This document shows, one piece after another, positions 34,814 to 43,056 of a DNA stretch of 64,000 bases. Location: the NCBI GenBank assembly GCA_964610905.1, contig CAZSYT010000002.1, positions 1-64,000 on the forward strand. Reading direction: 5' to 3'. The DNA comes from JAJZJT01 sp964610905. Lineage in GTDB: Bacteria; Actinomycetota; Acidimicrobiia; Acidimicrobiales; RAAP-2. Under the pieces are notes generated by a model. That model was not told where the DNA came from, made no database searches, and saw only the letters and a program-made list of their open reading frames with translations. Every line of letters begins with the position of its first letter. Positions within the stretch are counted from its first letter, which is position 1. The translations under genes and the position numbers were made by a program.

Positions 34814-36423
34814 CCTCCCGCGCGCCCCGGACCCGAACGCCCGGCACCGTTCCCGCCGCCCTCGAGCTGGCGGCCGAGCGCTTCGGGGACGACGAGGCGA
34901 TCGTCGACGGCGAGACGCGCTGGTCGTTCGCCCGCCTGCACGACGAGGCGTGCGCCGTGGGCCGTGCCCTCCTCGCGACCGGGCTCGTCCCCGGCGACCG
35001 CGTGGCACTGTGGGCGCCCAACAGCGCCCGGTGGGTCGCCGCCAGCTTCGGCGTCTACCTGGCAGGGTGCGTGCTCGTACCGGTCAACACCCGGTTCAAG
35101 GGCGAGGAGGCCGCCCACGTCCTGCGCTGCTCGGGAGCTCGCCTGCTCCTCGGCGCCACCGACGTCGTCGGCACCGACCTGCTCGGCCACCTCGACGGCG
35201 TCGGGGCCGTGGCAGACCTCGCCGAGGCGGTCGTGCTGGACGGTCCGGACCGTCCCGGTGCCACCTCGTGGGGCGCCTTCGTGGGGCGGGGGGCGGAGGC
35301 GACGGACCGGGCCTTCCCGGCGCTCGGCCCCGGCGACACGGCCGACATCATCTTCACCTCGGGGACCACGGGGGCGCCCAAGGGGGCCATGCTCGCCCAC
35401 GGGCCCAGCGTGCGGACCTACCAGGCGTGGTCCGACGCCGTCGGGCTGCGACGCGACGACCGGTACCTCTGCGTGTACCCGTTCTTCCACACCGCAGGGC
35501 TCAAGTCCGTGGTGCTCGCGTGCGTCCTCCGGGGGGCGACCGTTTTCCCTCACGCGATCTTCGACGCCGCCACCGTCATGTCCCAGGTCGAACGGGAGCG
35601 CATCACCGTGCTGCCGGGCCCGCCGACGGTCTTCCAGTCGATCCTCGAGCACCCCGACCGCGGCCGCTACGACCTCTCGTCGCTGCGGCTGTCGGTCACG
35701 GGGGCGGCCACGGTCCCCGTCGAGGTGGTCCGCCGCATGCGGGACGAGCTGGCCATCGACACCGTGGTCACGGCCTACGGGCTGACCGAGACGACCGGCA
35801 CGGTCAGCGCCTGCCACCACACCGACCCCCCCGAGGTCATCGCCGAGACGGTGGGCACGCCGCTCGACGGCGTCGAGGTGCGGGTCGTGGACGACGACGG
35901 CGGGCCGCTGCCCCCCGGCGAGCAGGGCGAGATCGTCGTCCGTGGCTTCAACGTGATGCAGGGGTACTTCGACGACGCCGAGGCGACGGCGGCAGCCATC
36001 GACGCAGACGGCTGGCTGCGGACGGGGGACGTCGGCCTCGTCGGCGACGACGGGAACCTCCGCATCACCGACCGGAAGAAGGACCTGTTCATCGTGGGCG
36101 GCTTCAACGCCTTCCCTGCCGAGATCGAGGGCATCATGCTGCGCCACCCGGCGGTGGCCCAGGTGGCGGTGGTCGGCGTCCCCGACCAGCGCCTGGGCGA
36201 GGTCGGGCGGGCGTACGTCGTCCCCCGGCCCGGCGTCGAGGCCGACGAGGACGCCCTGGTGGCCTGGTGCCGCGAGCACATGGCCAACTACAAGGTGCCA
36301 CGCTCGGTCGTGCTGGTCGACGCCCTGCCCCAGACGGCCAGTGGCAAGGTGCAGCGCTTCCGGCTGCGGTCGGACGACCACGCGCCTGCACCGGGTGGAG
36401 ACGGGAGACCGCGCCGGCCGTGA
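34810..36423 (+). CDS. Acyl-CoA synthetase (FadD3-like AMP-binding)
   Basis: 537 residues, GTG start overlapping the CoA-transferase stop. Motifs: 'IIFTSGTTGAPKGAMLAHGP', 'AYGLTETTGTVSACHHTDPP', 'GWLRTGDVGLVGDDGNLRIT', 'DRKKDLFIVGGFNAFPAEIE', and C-terminal Lys in 'QTASGKVQRFRLR'. Activates a carboxylic acid to its CoA thioester through an acyl-AMP. The full motif set and 'PFFHTAGLKSVVLACVLRGA' resemble FadD3, which activates steroid ring propionates in mycobacteria; substrate identity is inference. Confidence 0.9.
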   Translation: MTSRAPRTRTPGTVPAALELAAERFGDDEAIVDGETRWSFARLHDEACAVGRALLATGLVPGDRVALWAPNSARWVAASFGVYLAGCVLVPVNTRFKGEEAAHVLRCSGARLLLGATDVVGTDLLGHLDGVGAVADLAEAVVLDGPDRPGATSWGAFVGRGAEATDRAFPALGPGDTADIIFTSGTTGAPKGAMLAHGPSVRTYQAWSDAVGLRRDDRYLCVYPFFHTAGLKSVVLACVLRGATVFPHAIFDAATVMSQVERERITVLPGPPTVFQSILEHPDRGRYDLSSLRLSVTGAATVPVEVVRRMRDELAIDTVVTAYGLTETTGTVSACHHTDPPEVIAETVGTPLDGVEVRVVDDDGGPLPPGEQGEIVVRGFNVMQGYFDDAEATAAAIDADGWLRTGDVGLVGDDGNLRITDRKKDLFIVGGFNAFPAEIEGIMLRHPAVAQVAVVGVPDQRLGEVGRAYVVPRPGVEADEDALVAWCREHMANYKVPRSVVLVDALPQTASGKVQRFRLRSDDHAPAPGGDGRPRRP

Positions 36424-36502
36424 CGGCCCCCGCGGCCTCGCCCCGACGGCCTCGCCCGACGCGCCCCTTCGGCCGGCACGACGGCGTGCCACCATCGCGA
36501 CG

Positions 36503-37660
36503 ATGACCCATCCCTTCCGAGACGTCGCCATCGTCGGCGTGCACAACACGCGCCAGGCCCGCAGGCTCCCCGGAGAGGACTCGTCGTCGATCGCCCTCCG
36601 GGCCGCCGTCGGCGCCATGGCCGACGCCGGCATCGAGCCGGCCGAGGTCGACGGGGTGGTCGGCCAGGCGGCGGGAGACGCCGTGCTCGAGCTCGGACTG
36701 GGACCGGCGACCCGGCGGCCCAGCACCCTCGGCATCCCCGCCGTCGTCGACGGCGCCCTGCTCGTCGCGTCCGGACAGTGCCGGGTGGTGGTGGTCCTGG
36801 CGGGTGGCGCAGCGCTCCGGAGCGAGGGGACCGCCGCGCCGTGGACCACCCCGGCCAACGAGCTCGTGGCTGGCTTCGGCCTGTTCACGGCGGCCGAGTT
36901 CGCGCTGATGGCCCGCCGGCACATGCTCACGTACGGGACGACCGAGCACCAGCTGGCCACGGCGGCGGCCGTCGTCCGCACCAACGGGCACCACAACCCC
37001 GACGCCGTCTACGCCGGACGAGGGCCGTTCACGGCCGACGACGTGCTCGCCTCGCCCGTCGTGGCCGACCCGTTCCACCTTCTGGACTGCGCGACCACCT
37101 CCGAGGGCGGGTGCTCCCTGGTCCTCGCCGGCGCCAACCGGGCTGCCGGCCACCCCGGGGCGGCGTGGATCCTCGGCTGCGGCAGCGACGCCTACGGACC
37201 CGCCTACACCGTCGCCCCCGTATGGGACCTCGCCCCTCGTCCGGGCGAACCGTCGGCAGGCATGGTGGGAGCCCGGGCGGCAGCGGCGGCCTTCGCCATG
37301 GCAGGGCTCGGCCCGGGGGACGTCGACGCGGCCGAGCTGTACGACCCGTTCTCCTTCGAGGTCATCCGGCAGCTCGAGGCGTTCGGCTTCTGCGGCCCCG
37401 GCGAGGGCGGGCCCATGGTCGAGTCGGGGGCGGTGGGCCCGGGGGGAGGCCTGCCGGTCACGACCGACGGCGGCACCCTGTCGTTCAGCCATCCGGGCGT
37501 CGCCGCACAGCAGCTGCAGCGGGTGGCCCGGGCCGTGCGGCAGCTCCGGGGGGACTGCGCGAGCAACCAGGTACGGGGCGCCGAGGTGGTCCTGTGCTCG
37601 AACGGCGGGTCCGGCGCGCTCTTCTGCGACGTGCTGCTGCTGGGACGCGAGCGTCCGTGA
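36503..37660 (+). CDS. Thiolase-like lipid-transfer protein (SCP-x/Ltp2 type)
   Basis: 385 residues from ATG 36503. 'VAIVGVHNTRQARRLPGEDS', 'GAMADAGIEPAEVDGVVGQA', 'YDPFSFEVIRQLEAFGFCGP' and 'GLPVTTDGGTLSFSHPGVAA' are characteristic of the non-decarboxylating thiolase/SCP-x family whose members include the retro-aldolase Ltp2. No Cys nucleophile appears at the classic thiolase position, which favours an aldolase-type role over thiolysis. The next gene, a DUF35 zinc-ribbon/OB protein, overlaps by four bases and is the usual obligate partner. Confidence 0.88.
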   Translation: MTHPFRDVAIVGVHNTRQARRLPGEDSSSIALRAAVGAMADAGIEPAEVDGVVGQAAGDAVLELGLGPATRRPSTLGIPAVVDGALLVASGQCRVVVVLAGGAALRSEGTAAPWTTPANELVAGFGLFTAAEFALMARRHMLTYGTTEHQLATAAAVVRTNGHHNPDAVYAGRGPFTADDVLASPVVADPFHLLDCATTSEGGCSLVLAGANRAAGHPGAAWILGCGSDAYGPAYTVAPVWDLAPRPGEPSAGMVGARAAAAAFAMAGLGPGDVDAAELYDPFSFEVIRQLEAFGFCGPGEGGPMVESGAVGPGGGLPVTTDGGTLSFSHPGVAAQQLQRVARAVRQLRGDCASNQVRGAEVVLCSNGGSGALFCDVLLLGRERP

Positions 37661-38094
37661 CCGATCCGGCGGGGCCGCGCCTCGTGCCCCAGCCCCCGGG
37701 CATCCCCCTCCCCGAGCCGTCGGAGCGCTCGGCGCCCTTCTGGGACGGGTGCCGGCGCGGGGAGCTCGTGCTCCCCCGCTGCCCGGCGTGCGGCACCTTC
37801 GCGCTGCGCGCCTTCGCCGTGTGCGCCCGCTGCCACGGCACGAAGCTGACCTGGGCCCGAACGGAGGGGCGCGGCACCCTCTACAGCTGGACGGTGGTCT
37901 GGAGGGCACCCCACCCGGCGTTCGTCGTGCCCTACGCGCCCGCCGTAGTGGCGCTCGACGACGGGGCGTACCTCCTGAGCGCCGTCGTCGGCTGCTCGCC
38001 CGACGACCTCGCCGAGGCCATGCCCGTCGAGGTCGCCTTCCACGCCGCCTCCGAGACGGTCACCCTGCCCTACGTGCAGCCGACGACGGGCTGA
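37657..38094 (+). CDS. DUF35 (zinc ribbon plus OB-fold) partner protein
   Basis: 145 residues. Rubredoxin-like zinc ribbon 'LVLPRCPACGTFALRAFAVC' continuing 'ARCHGTKLTW' (C-x2-C, then C-x2-C), then the OB fold 'GRGTLYSWTVVWRAPHPAFV' and 'VALDDGAYLLSAVVG'. Such proteins bind and stabilise Ltp2-like thiolases and supply part of the acyl-CoA pocket. The GTG start overlaps the thiolase stop (GTGA), supporting a 1:1 complex. Confidence 0.92.
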   Translation: MTDPAGPRLVPQPPGIPLPEPSERSAPFWDGCRRGELVLPRCPACGTFALRAFAVCARCHGTKLTWARTEGRGTLYSWTVVWRAPHPAFVVPYAPAVVALDDGAYLLSAVVGCSPDDLAEAMPVEVAFHAASETVTLPYVQPTTG

Positions 38095-38125
38095 ACCCGC
38101 CTCCCGGCCGAGGCCCAGTCACCGC

Positions 38126-38170
38126 GCTCGTCCCCGACGGCGGCGCCCGCAGGTCGAGGTGGGGACGAGC
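38126..38170. terminator. Possible terminator hairpin between convergent operons
   Basis: GCTCGTCCCC (38126-38135) and GGGGACGAGC (38161-38170) form a perfect 10-bp stem with a 25-base loop in the 131-base gap between the DUF35 gene and the convergent solute-binding protein gene. Confidence 0.45.
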
Positions 38171-38225
38171 ACGGGACCTCCGGGGCTCGCGGCGCTCCTC
38201 TCGGGCGCGCGGTCAGGGCGCGCGG

Positions 38226-39557
38226 TCAGGGCGCGTCGTTCGACGGCCACTGCGGGCGGAAGTAGCCGCCGAAGCGCAGCTCCCCGTCGCGCAGCACGCG
38301 GATCGTGAGGAAGTCCCCCTTGTACCCCTTGTGGTCGCCCGGGCCGAACTGGACGTAGGTCGACGGGCCGCCGTTGGTGGCGGGCATCCACCGGATGCGC
38401 TCGATGCCGTCCCGGACCCAGCGCGGCTCGGGGATGTCGGCGTTGGCGATGCCGTGGATAGCCACTCGTGCCGTGTCGTAGGCGAGCGCGACCACCACGT
38501 TGCGGGCCTCGCGGCCGAAGCGCTTCACGAAGCGCCCGACCATGGCGTTGTAGTTGGGGTTGGCCCCGTCCTCGCCCAGCTGGTCGATGCCGTGCCACCC
38601 CTCGATGCCCGAGGCCCACTCGTTCTTGTTCGAGTAGAACATGAACGCCGTCCCCATGATGCGCGGCGGGTCCCAGCCGAGCGCTTCGAAGGCCGCGGCG
38701 AAGTGGAAGCAGGCGTACCCGTAGCCGCCGTAGTAGATGCCCTCGGTCCCCGCCTCGCGCATGGCCGCAAGGTGGGCCTCGAGGTCGCGCGGGTTGGGCT
38801 CGAGCTTGACCTCGCGGGTCACGGTCATCCCCAGGCGGATGGCCTCGTCGCGGAAGAAGTCGGCGTAGTCGCGGCCCGAAGAGCCCGCCTCCCAGAACAG
38901 CCCCACCTTGGAGATCCCCTGCTGGCGGAGCCAGTTGGCGCAGATCACCCCTTCGGTGGGGATGTCCCCGTTGGCGACGGTGAAGCAGTAGTCGGAGGCG
39001 AAGCGTCGCGCGCCCGTCCAGCCGAGGCACGGGACCCCGAGCCGGTTGGCGGTGTCCTGGAGCACGAGGCAGTTGTCGGAGATCATCGGCCCGAGCACGA
39101 CGACGCAGCCCTGCTCGACGAGCCACGTGTAGCCCTCGATCACCTTCCGGTAGTTCTCACGCGGCAGGCCCCGGGCGTCCGCCACCACCAGCTGCACCGG
39201 AGAGCGGGCCCACACCCCCTCGTTCAGCGCGTCCTCGATGGCGAGGATCGTGGGGTCGATCCAGTCGGCGAGGAGCTGGTTCAGGTCCATGTCGATGAGG
39301 ATGCCGATCTTCACCGGCTCGAACGGGTCCCCCTGCGTCTTCAGCCCTCGGGTCGGTGGGTAGATCGTGATGCCCTGCACGGCCTGGTCGCTGGCCGCGC
39401 CGCTTCCCTCGTACCAGGCGGTGGCGTCGCCACCGGCGCCTTCGAGGTGGGCCCGGGTGCCGTGCGGAACGGACGCCACCGCCCGGTCCTCCTCGGCGAT
39501 GCCGAGGTCGACCGGCTCGGGGAAGAGACGCTCGGCGTAGTGGCGCTCGTCGGGCAC
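38226..39557 (-). CDS. Periplasmic-binding-type protein (branched-chain amino acid/amide SBP family) lacking a signal peptide
   Basis: 443 residues. 'PFEPVKIGILIDMDLNQLLA', 'QLVVADARGLPRENYRKVIE', 'VVVLGPMISDNCLVLQDTAN' and 'GISKVGLFWEAGSSGRDYAD' show the type I periplasmic-binding (LivJ/AmiC) fold. The N-terminus from GTG 39557, with GAAAGGA upstream, is hydrophilic ('VPDERHYAERLFPEPVDLGI') and no start in frame gives a signal peptide, so it appears cytoplasmic. It follows an SDR gene and a normally exported relative. It may sense an intracellular metabolite rather than deliver substrate; there is no permease or ATPase gene nearby. Confidence 0.8.
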   Translation of the reverse strand: MPDERHYAERLFPEPVDLGIAEEDRAVASVPHGTRAHLEGAGGDATAWYEGSGAASDQAVQGITIYPPTRGLKTQGDPFEPVKIGILIDMDLNQLLADWIDPTILAIEDALNEGVWARSPVQLVVADARGLPRENYRKVIEGYTWLVEQGCVVVLGPMISDNCLVLQDTANRLGVPCLGWTGARRFASDYCFTVANGDIPTEGVICANWLRQQGISKVGLFWEAGSSGRDYADFFRDEAIRLGMTVTREVKLEPNPRDLEAHLAAMREAGTEGIYYGGYGYACFHFAAAFEALGWDPPRIMGTAFMFYSNKNEWASGIEGWHGIDQLGEDGANPNYNAMVGRFVKRFGREARNVVVALAYDTARVAIHGIANADIPEPRWVRDGIERIRWMPATNGGPSTYVQFGPGDHKGYKGDFLTIRVLRDGELRFGGYFRPQWPSNDAP

Positions 39558-39569
39558 GGTGGTTCCTTT

Positions 39570-39619
39570 CGTCATGCCGGACGTCGCCGGCACTCGTCAT
39601 GCCGGACGTCGCCGGCGCT
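39570..39619. repeat. 25-bp direct repeat, two copies
   Basis: The unit begins CGTCATGCCGGACGTCGCCG (39570 and 39595), with one base difference between copies. It lies between the SDR stop and the binding-protein start, and each copy carries an ATG on the minus strand. Confidence 0.85.
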
Positions 39620-39621
39620 CG

Positions 39622-40431
39622 TCATCGTCGGTCCTCGGCGGACCGTTCGGCGAAGCTCGACGCGATGGCCTCGGCCGTCCCGACGACTGCCGAGGGAGAT
39701 CGGAGGACGAGCTCGTCCACGCCGACCTGCGGGTGGCGGAGCAGGGCGTCGAGGGTGGCGGCCAGCACGCCGACCACGTCCTCGGTGTGGAGCATCTGCT
39801 CCTGGGCCAGGCCGCGTCGGGCCCAGTCCTCGAGGAGTGCTCCGAGGAGCGGCACGTCGAAGCCGTCGCCGAACTCGGTGGGGGCCGTGGCGCCGACCGT
39901 GACGCAGCAGAACCGCCGATCGGGCACCTCGGCACGCCACGAGGCGAGCGACGCCCGCAGGGCCGCCTTCGACGCCGCGTAGGCGCCGAGCCCGGTACGA
40001 GGCTGGAAGGTCACCTCGGACGAGAGGGCGACGACCACGGCGGTCGGCGCCAGGTAGGGCAGCGAGGCCCGGATGACCTGGTTGGCCCCCACCACGTTCG
40101 TCTCGAGCGCGGCGCGCCACGCGTCGGCGTCGGTGTCGGCGAGCATGGCGAGGGGTGCGACGCCCGCGCAATAGCAGACGGCGTCGAGACCGCCGACCGC
40201 CTCGGCTGCACGGGCCACGCCGCTGTCGCACGCCGCCGCATGGCGGACGTCGACGGCCACGGCCGTGCCGCCGCCGGCCTCGGCCACGGCGTCGGCCAGG
40301 CGGTCACCCCGCCGCGCCACCAAGGCCACCTCCGCCCCCGCCCGGACCGCTCGGACCGCCAGCGCTCGCCCGATGCCCGCCGAGGCTCCCACCACCAGCA
40401 GGCGCCGGCCCTCGAGGGCGTCGTCGCTCAT
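39622..40431 (-). CDS. SDR family oxidoreductase
   Basis: 269 residues. 'LLVVGASAGIGRALAVRAVR' binds the cofactor, followed by 'VALVARRGDRL' (basic residue typical of NADP users), 'CAGVAPLAMLADTDADAW', and the catalytic 'ALSSEVTFQPRTGLGAYAAS' with the Y-A-A-S-K motif. The ATG overlaps the stop of the upstream lipoprotein gene (ATGA). Substrate unknown; probably a hydroxyacyl or alcohol intermediate of the surrounding pathway. Confidence 0.88.
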   Translation of the reverse strand: MSDDALEGRRLLVVGASAGIGRALAVRAVRAGAEVALVARRGDRLADAVAEAGGGTAVAVDVRHAAACDSGVARAAEAVGGLDAVCYCAGVAPLAMLADTDADAWRAALETNVVGANQVIRASLPYLAPTAVVVALSSEVTFQPRTGLGAYAASKAALRASLASWRAEVPDRRFCCVTVGATAPTEFGDGFDVPLLGALLEDWARRGLAQEQMLHTEDVVGVLAATLDALLRHPQVGVDELVLRSPSAVVGTAEAIASSFAERSAEDRR

Positions 40432-41834
40432 GCGCCCGGCGGCCGGACGAACGGCTTGTAGCCCGGCGGGTAGTAGAAGCCGCCCGGGTTGCAGACGTAG
40501 CCGCTCTTTGGGTCCGGCGCCGTGCGCTGCCACGTCCCGTTGACCACCTTCGCCAGGATCCAGCACGTCTCCGGCTTCTTCTGGGCGGGGTTGCCCGGTG
40601 CCAGCAGGCCGCCGGCGTCGAAGCTGGTGATCGAGTTGAGGGCGGCGAGCACCGACTGCCGGGTCGGGTCGGCTCCGGCGGCCTTGAGGGCCTGGGAGAA
40701 GAGCTCGGCCGCCGACCAGCCGAACATGGCGTAGGTGTCGTTGTAGTGCTGACCACCGACCTTCGCCACCCACTTGTCGTACAGCGCCACTGCGGGCACG
40801 GACTTGGCGTCCTGGCCGAGGTAGAGCGCCGAGGTCATGTCGGTCTCGGTCCCGTTCGCCGCGTTGTCGGCGGTCGGGACGTAGCTGGCGTCGTAGGCGA
40901 CGCCGTTCGTCGAGAAGACCTTCGGCGAGAAGTCCTGCTGGGCCATGTCCTTGGCGAGGTTGGCCACCTGCCCCACGGCGGCCCCGACGATGTACACCAT
41001 CTGGACGCCCTCCTGCCTCATCTTGAGGACCTCAGGGGTGAAGTCCGACTGGAGGGCGCCGATCACCTCCGAGAAGCTGACGTGGTAGCCGATCGACTCC
41101 ATGGCGGCGACGTCGGCCTTGGTCTGCGCGACGGTGCTGGCCGTCACGTTGGTGTAGAGGGTCCCGACGTGCTTGACGGCCTGGGGGAACTCCTTCTTGT
41201 AGTACTCGAACGGCCCGAGCCGACTGCCGCCGACGACCAGCGGGTCGGGGCTGTAGTTGTAGGGATCGAGGGCGCGGGCGGCCGTCAGCGACATCGTGAC
41301 GTCGGGGATCTTGGCCGCGTTGATGGCGTCGATGGCCCCCTGGCTGCCGTCGAGCAGAGAGAACCCGCCGACCAGTGCAAAGGTGCTCTTGACGAGCTGC
41401 TGGGTGTCCGTGACGTAGTTGCTGGCGTTGAGCTGGTCGTCCTGCACGTCGAGCACGAGCTTGCGCCCGTTGATCCCGCCCGTGCTGTTGACGTAGTCGA
41501 CGTACGCCTGGGTCCCCACCTCGGCACCCTTGAACAGCCCCGGCACCGGCCCCGACAACGTGTCGACCTGTCCGATCGTGACGGTCTTCGCGGTGATGCC
41601 CGGGGCGGCGCCCGCCGTCGACGAGCCGGCTGCCCCCGACGACGCCGTGGTGCTCGTCTGCGCTCCAGTCGTCGACGACGAGCCACAGCCCGCGGCGACG
41701 ATCGCAAGGACGACCGCGCTGACGAGGCCGGCGGCCCGCCGTCCGCCCGACGTCCTCGAGCCCGGGCGGCGACGTCGCTCCGCCGTGCCGGTGCTCGGCG
41801 GTGCCTCCGGTGACGCGTTGCGCTGCGCTCGCAT
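40428..41834 (-). CDS. ABC-type branched-chain amino acid-like solute-binding lipoprotein
   Basis: 468 residues. The signal is 'AAGLVSAVVLAIVAAGCGSS' with a lipobox (V-A-A-G-C), so it should be a lipoprotein on the outer face of the membrane, followed by a Ser/Thr-rich linker. The mature part 'ITAKTVTIGQVDTLSGPVPG' and 'GGINGRKLVLDVQDDQLNAS' is the Peripla_BP_6 fold. No permease or ATPase is nearby, so it must share a transporter or act as a sensor. ATG 41834 has GGGGGGAGGG upstream, and an AT-rich promoter motif lies about 30 bases further up. Confidence 0.9.
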   Translation of the reverse strand: MRAQRNASPEAPPSTGTAERRRRPGSRTSGGRRAAGLVSAVVLAIVAAGCGSSSTTGAQTSTTASSGAAGSSTAGAAPGITAKTVTIGQVDTLSGPVPGLFKGAEVGTQAYVDYVNSTGGINGRKLVLDVQDDQLNASNYVTDTQQLVKSTFALVGGFSLLDGSQGAIDAINAAKIPDVTMSLTAARALDPYNYSPDPLVVGGSRLGPFEYYKKEFPQAVKHVGTLYTNVTASTVAQTKADVAAMESIGYHVSFSEVIGALQSDFTPEVLKMRQEGVQMVYIVGAAVGQVANLAKDMAQQDFSPKVFSTNGVAYDASYVPTADNAANGTETDMTSALYLGQDAKSVPAVALYDKWVAKVGGQHYNDTYAMFGWSAAELFSQALKAAGADPTRQSVLAALNSITSFDAGGLLAPGNPAQKKPETCWILAKVVNGTWQRTAPDPKSGYVCNPGGFYYPPGYKPFVRPPGA

Positions 41835-41861
41835 GTGCCCTCCCCCCGGGCCGCTTCGAGC

Positions 41862-41886
41862 CCAATAGGATTTTATATCCGATCTG
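41862..41886 (-). promoter_or_regulatory. AT-rich promoter motif upstream of the lipoprotein gene
   Basis: On the minus strand the patch reads GATCGGATATAAAATCC followed by TATTGGG. TATAAA is a -10 candidate and the GAT-N-ATA-N-ATCC layout matches the other cluster promoters. Unlike those, it is followed by a leader with a ribosome binding site. Confidence 0.55.
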
Positions 41887-42007
41887 GACCGGACGGGAAG
41901 AGGGGTCGCCCCGGGCCGGCACCTCACCACCATCGGAACGGCATGCTCGCAGGTCCGGCGCGGACGGCCTGTCCGGCGGCCCACGAGGCGGCCGCGCCCG
42001 TGCCCGG

Positions 42008-42883
42008 TCACACCACGTGGGACATGGGCGTCGGGAGCGTGCCGGCGGCGAAGGCGTCCGCGCGCTCGTGGAGCGTGGCCGCGGCCTGGTCGGCGTCCTT
42101 CATGATGACGTAGCGGCCGGTGCGGACGCCCTCGACGACCAAGGCGGCGAGCTCGTCGAGGGGCTGCCACCGGAGCTCGTGCCCTGCCGAGCTGGCCAGC
42201 TCCTCCAGTCGCTCGGGCGTCATGGCCTCCGTCTCGCGCGGACGCTCGCGCGCCAGCTCGGGCGGGCGGGTCCGGTCGGCCGTCCACAGCCCGGTGCGCA
42301 GGAGACCGCCCGACGGGTAGAAGACCGAGGCCCGGACCGGCGCTCCGTCCTGCTCGAGCTGGGCAGCGAGGCACTCGGTCAGCGCGGAGACCGCCGCCTT
42401 GCTGGCCGCGTACACCGACGCGGCGGGAAGGGGTGAGATGGGCCCGTCGGGAGAGGACGTGTTGACCACGTGTCCCTCCTCGCCCGAGGCGAGCATGCGG
42501 GGGACGAAGGCGAGAACGCCGTTGACGACGCCGGCGACGTTCACGCCCAGCACCCACCGCCAGTCGTTGGGAGTCGTCTGCCACACCTTCGCGCTCGGTG
42601 CGCCCACGCCGGCGTTGTTGCACAGGACGTGGCAGCCCCCGAAGCGCTCGTAGACGGCGTCGGCCAACGCGGTCACCGAGGCGGGGTCCGTGACGTCGGT
42701 GCGCACGGCGAGGGCGCGCGCCGGGTCGTCCCCCAGCTCGGCGGCCACGGTGCCGAGGGCGGCGTCGTCGACGTCGGCAACGGCGACCCGCATCCCCTCG
42801 GCTGCGAAGGCGTGCGCCAGGGCGAGCCCGATGCCGCTCGCCCCTCCCGTGACCACCGCCACCTTGTCGCGCAGCTCGTCCAT
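42008..42883 (-). CDS. SDR family oxidoreductase
   Basis: 291 residues. 'VAVVTGGASGIGLALAHAFA' and 'VAVADVDDAAL' (Asp, so NAD-preferring) for the cofactor, 'NNAGVG', and 'VVNTSSPDGPISPLPAASVY' with Y-A-A-S-K for catalysis. The C-terminus is longer than usual ('ELRWQPLDELAALVVEGVRT'). ATG 42883 has GAGGA upstream. It diverges from the Rieske oxygenase operon across 173 bases that contain the AT-rich motif, so both may be regulated together. Confidence 0.88.
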   Translation of the reverse strand: MDELRDKVAVVTGGASGIGLALAHAFAAEGMRVAVADVDDAALGTVAAELGDDPARALAVRTDVTDPASVTALADAVYERFGGCHVLCNNAGVGAPSAKVWQTTPNDWRWVLGVNVAGVVNGVLAFVPRMLASGEEGHVVNTSSPDGPISPLPAASVYAASKAAVSALTECLAAQLEQDGAPVRASVFYPSGGLLRTGLWTADRTRPPELARERPRETEAMTPERLEELASSAGHELRWQPLDELAALVVEGVRTGRYVIMKDADQAAATLHERADAFAAGTLPTPMSHVV

Positions 42884-42968
42884 GCCGTGTCCGTCCTCTC
42901 TCGTGCCGCTCGTGCTCGGCACCGCCTTCGACAGCCCGCCGGCGACAGGCCTTGACAGCGGCCGTTGC

Positions 42969-42993
42969 GCAGATTTGATAATAGATACGAAAA
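42969..42993. promoter_or_regulatory. AT-rich divergent promoter motif (SDR and Rieske operons)
   Basis: Plus strand GATTTGATAATAGATACG; minus strand CGTATCTATTATCAAATC. The minus-strand reading matches TATATTATCCAA of the 33551 site (TATTATCAAA). It lies in the middle of the region between the two divergent starts. Confidence 0.55.
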
Positions 42994-43056
42994 CACCGTC
43001 GGGCAACGGCGGGGGCCGAGCGCCCGTCCGGAGCCGCCGAGCAAAGGGGACCTCCC

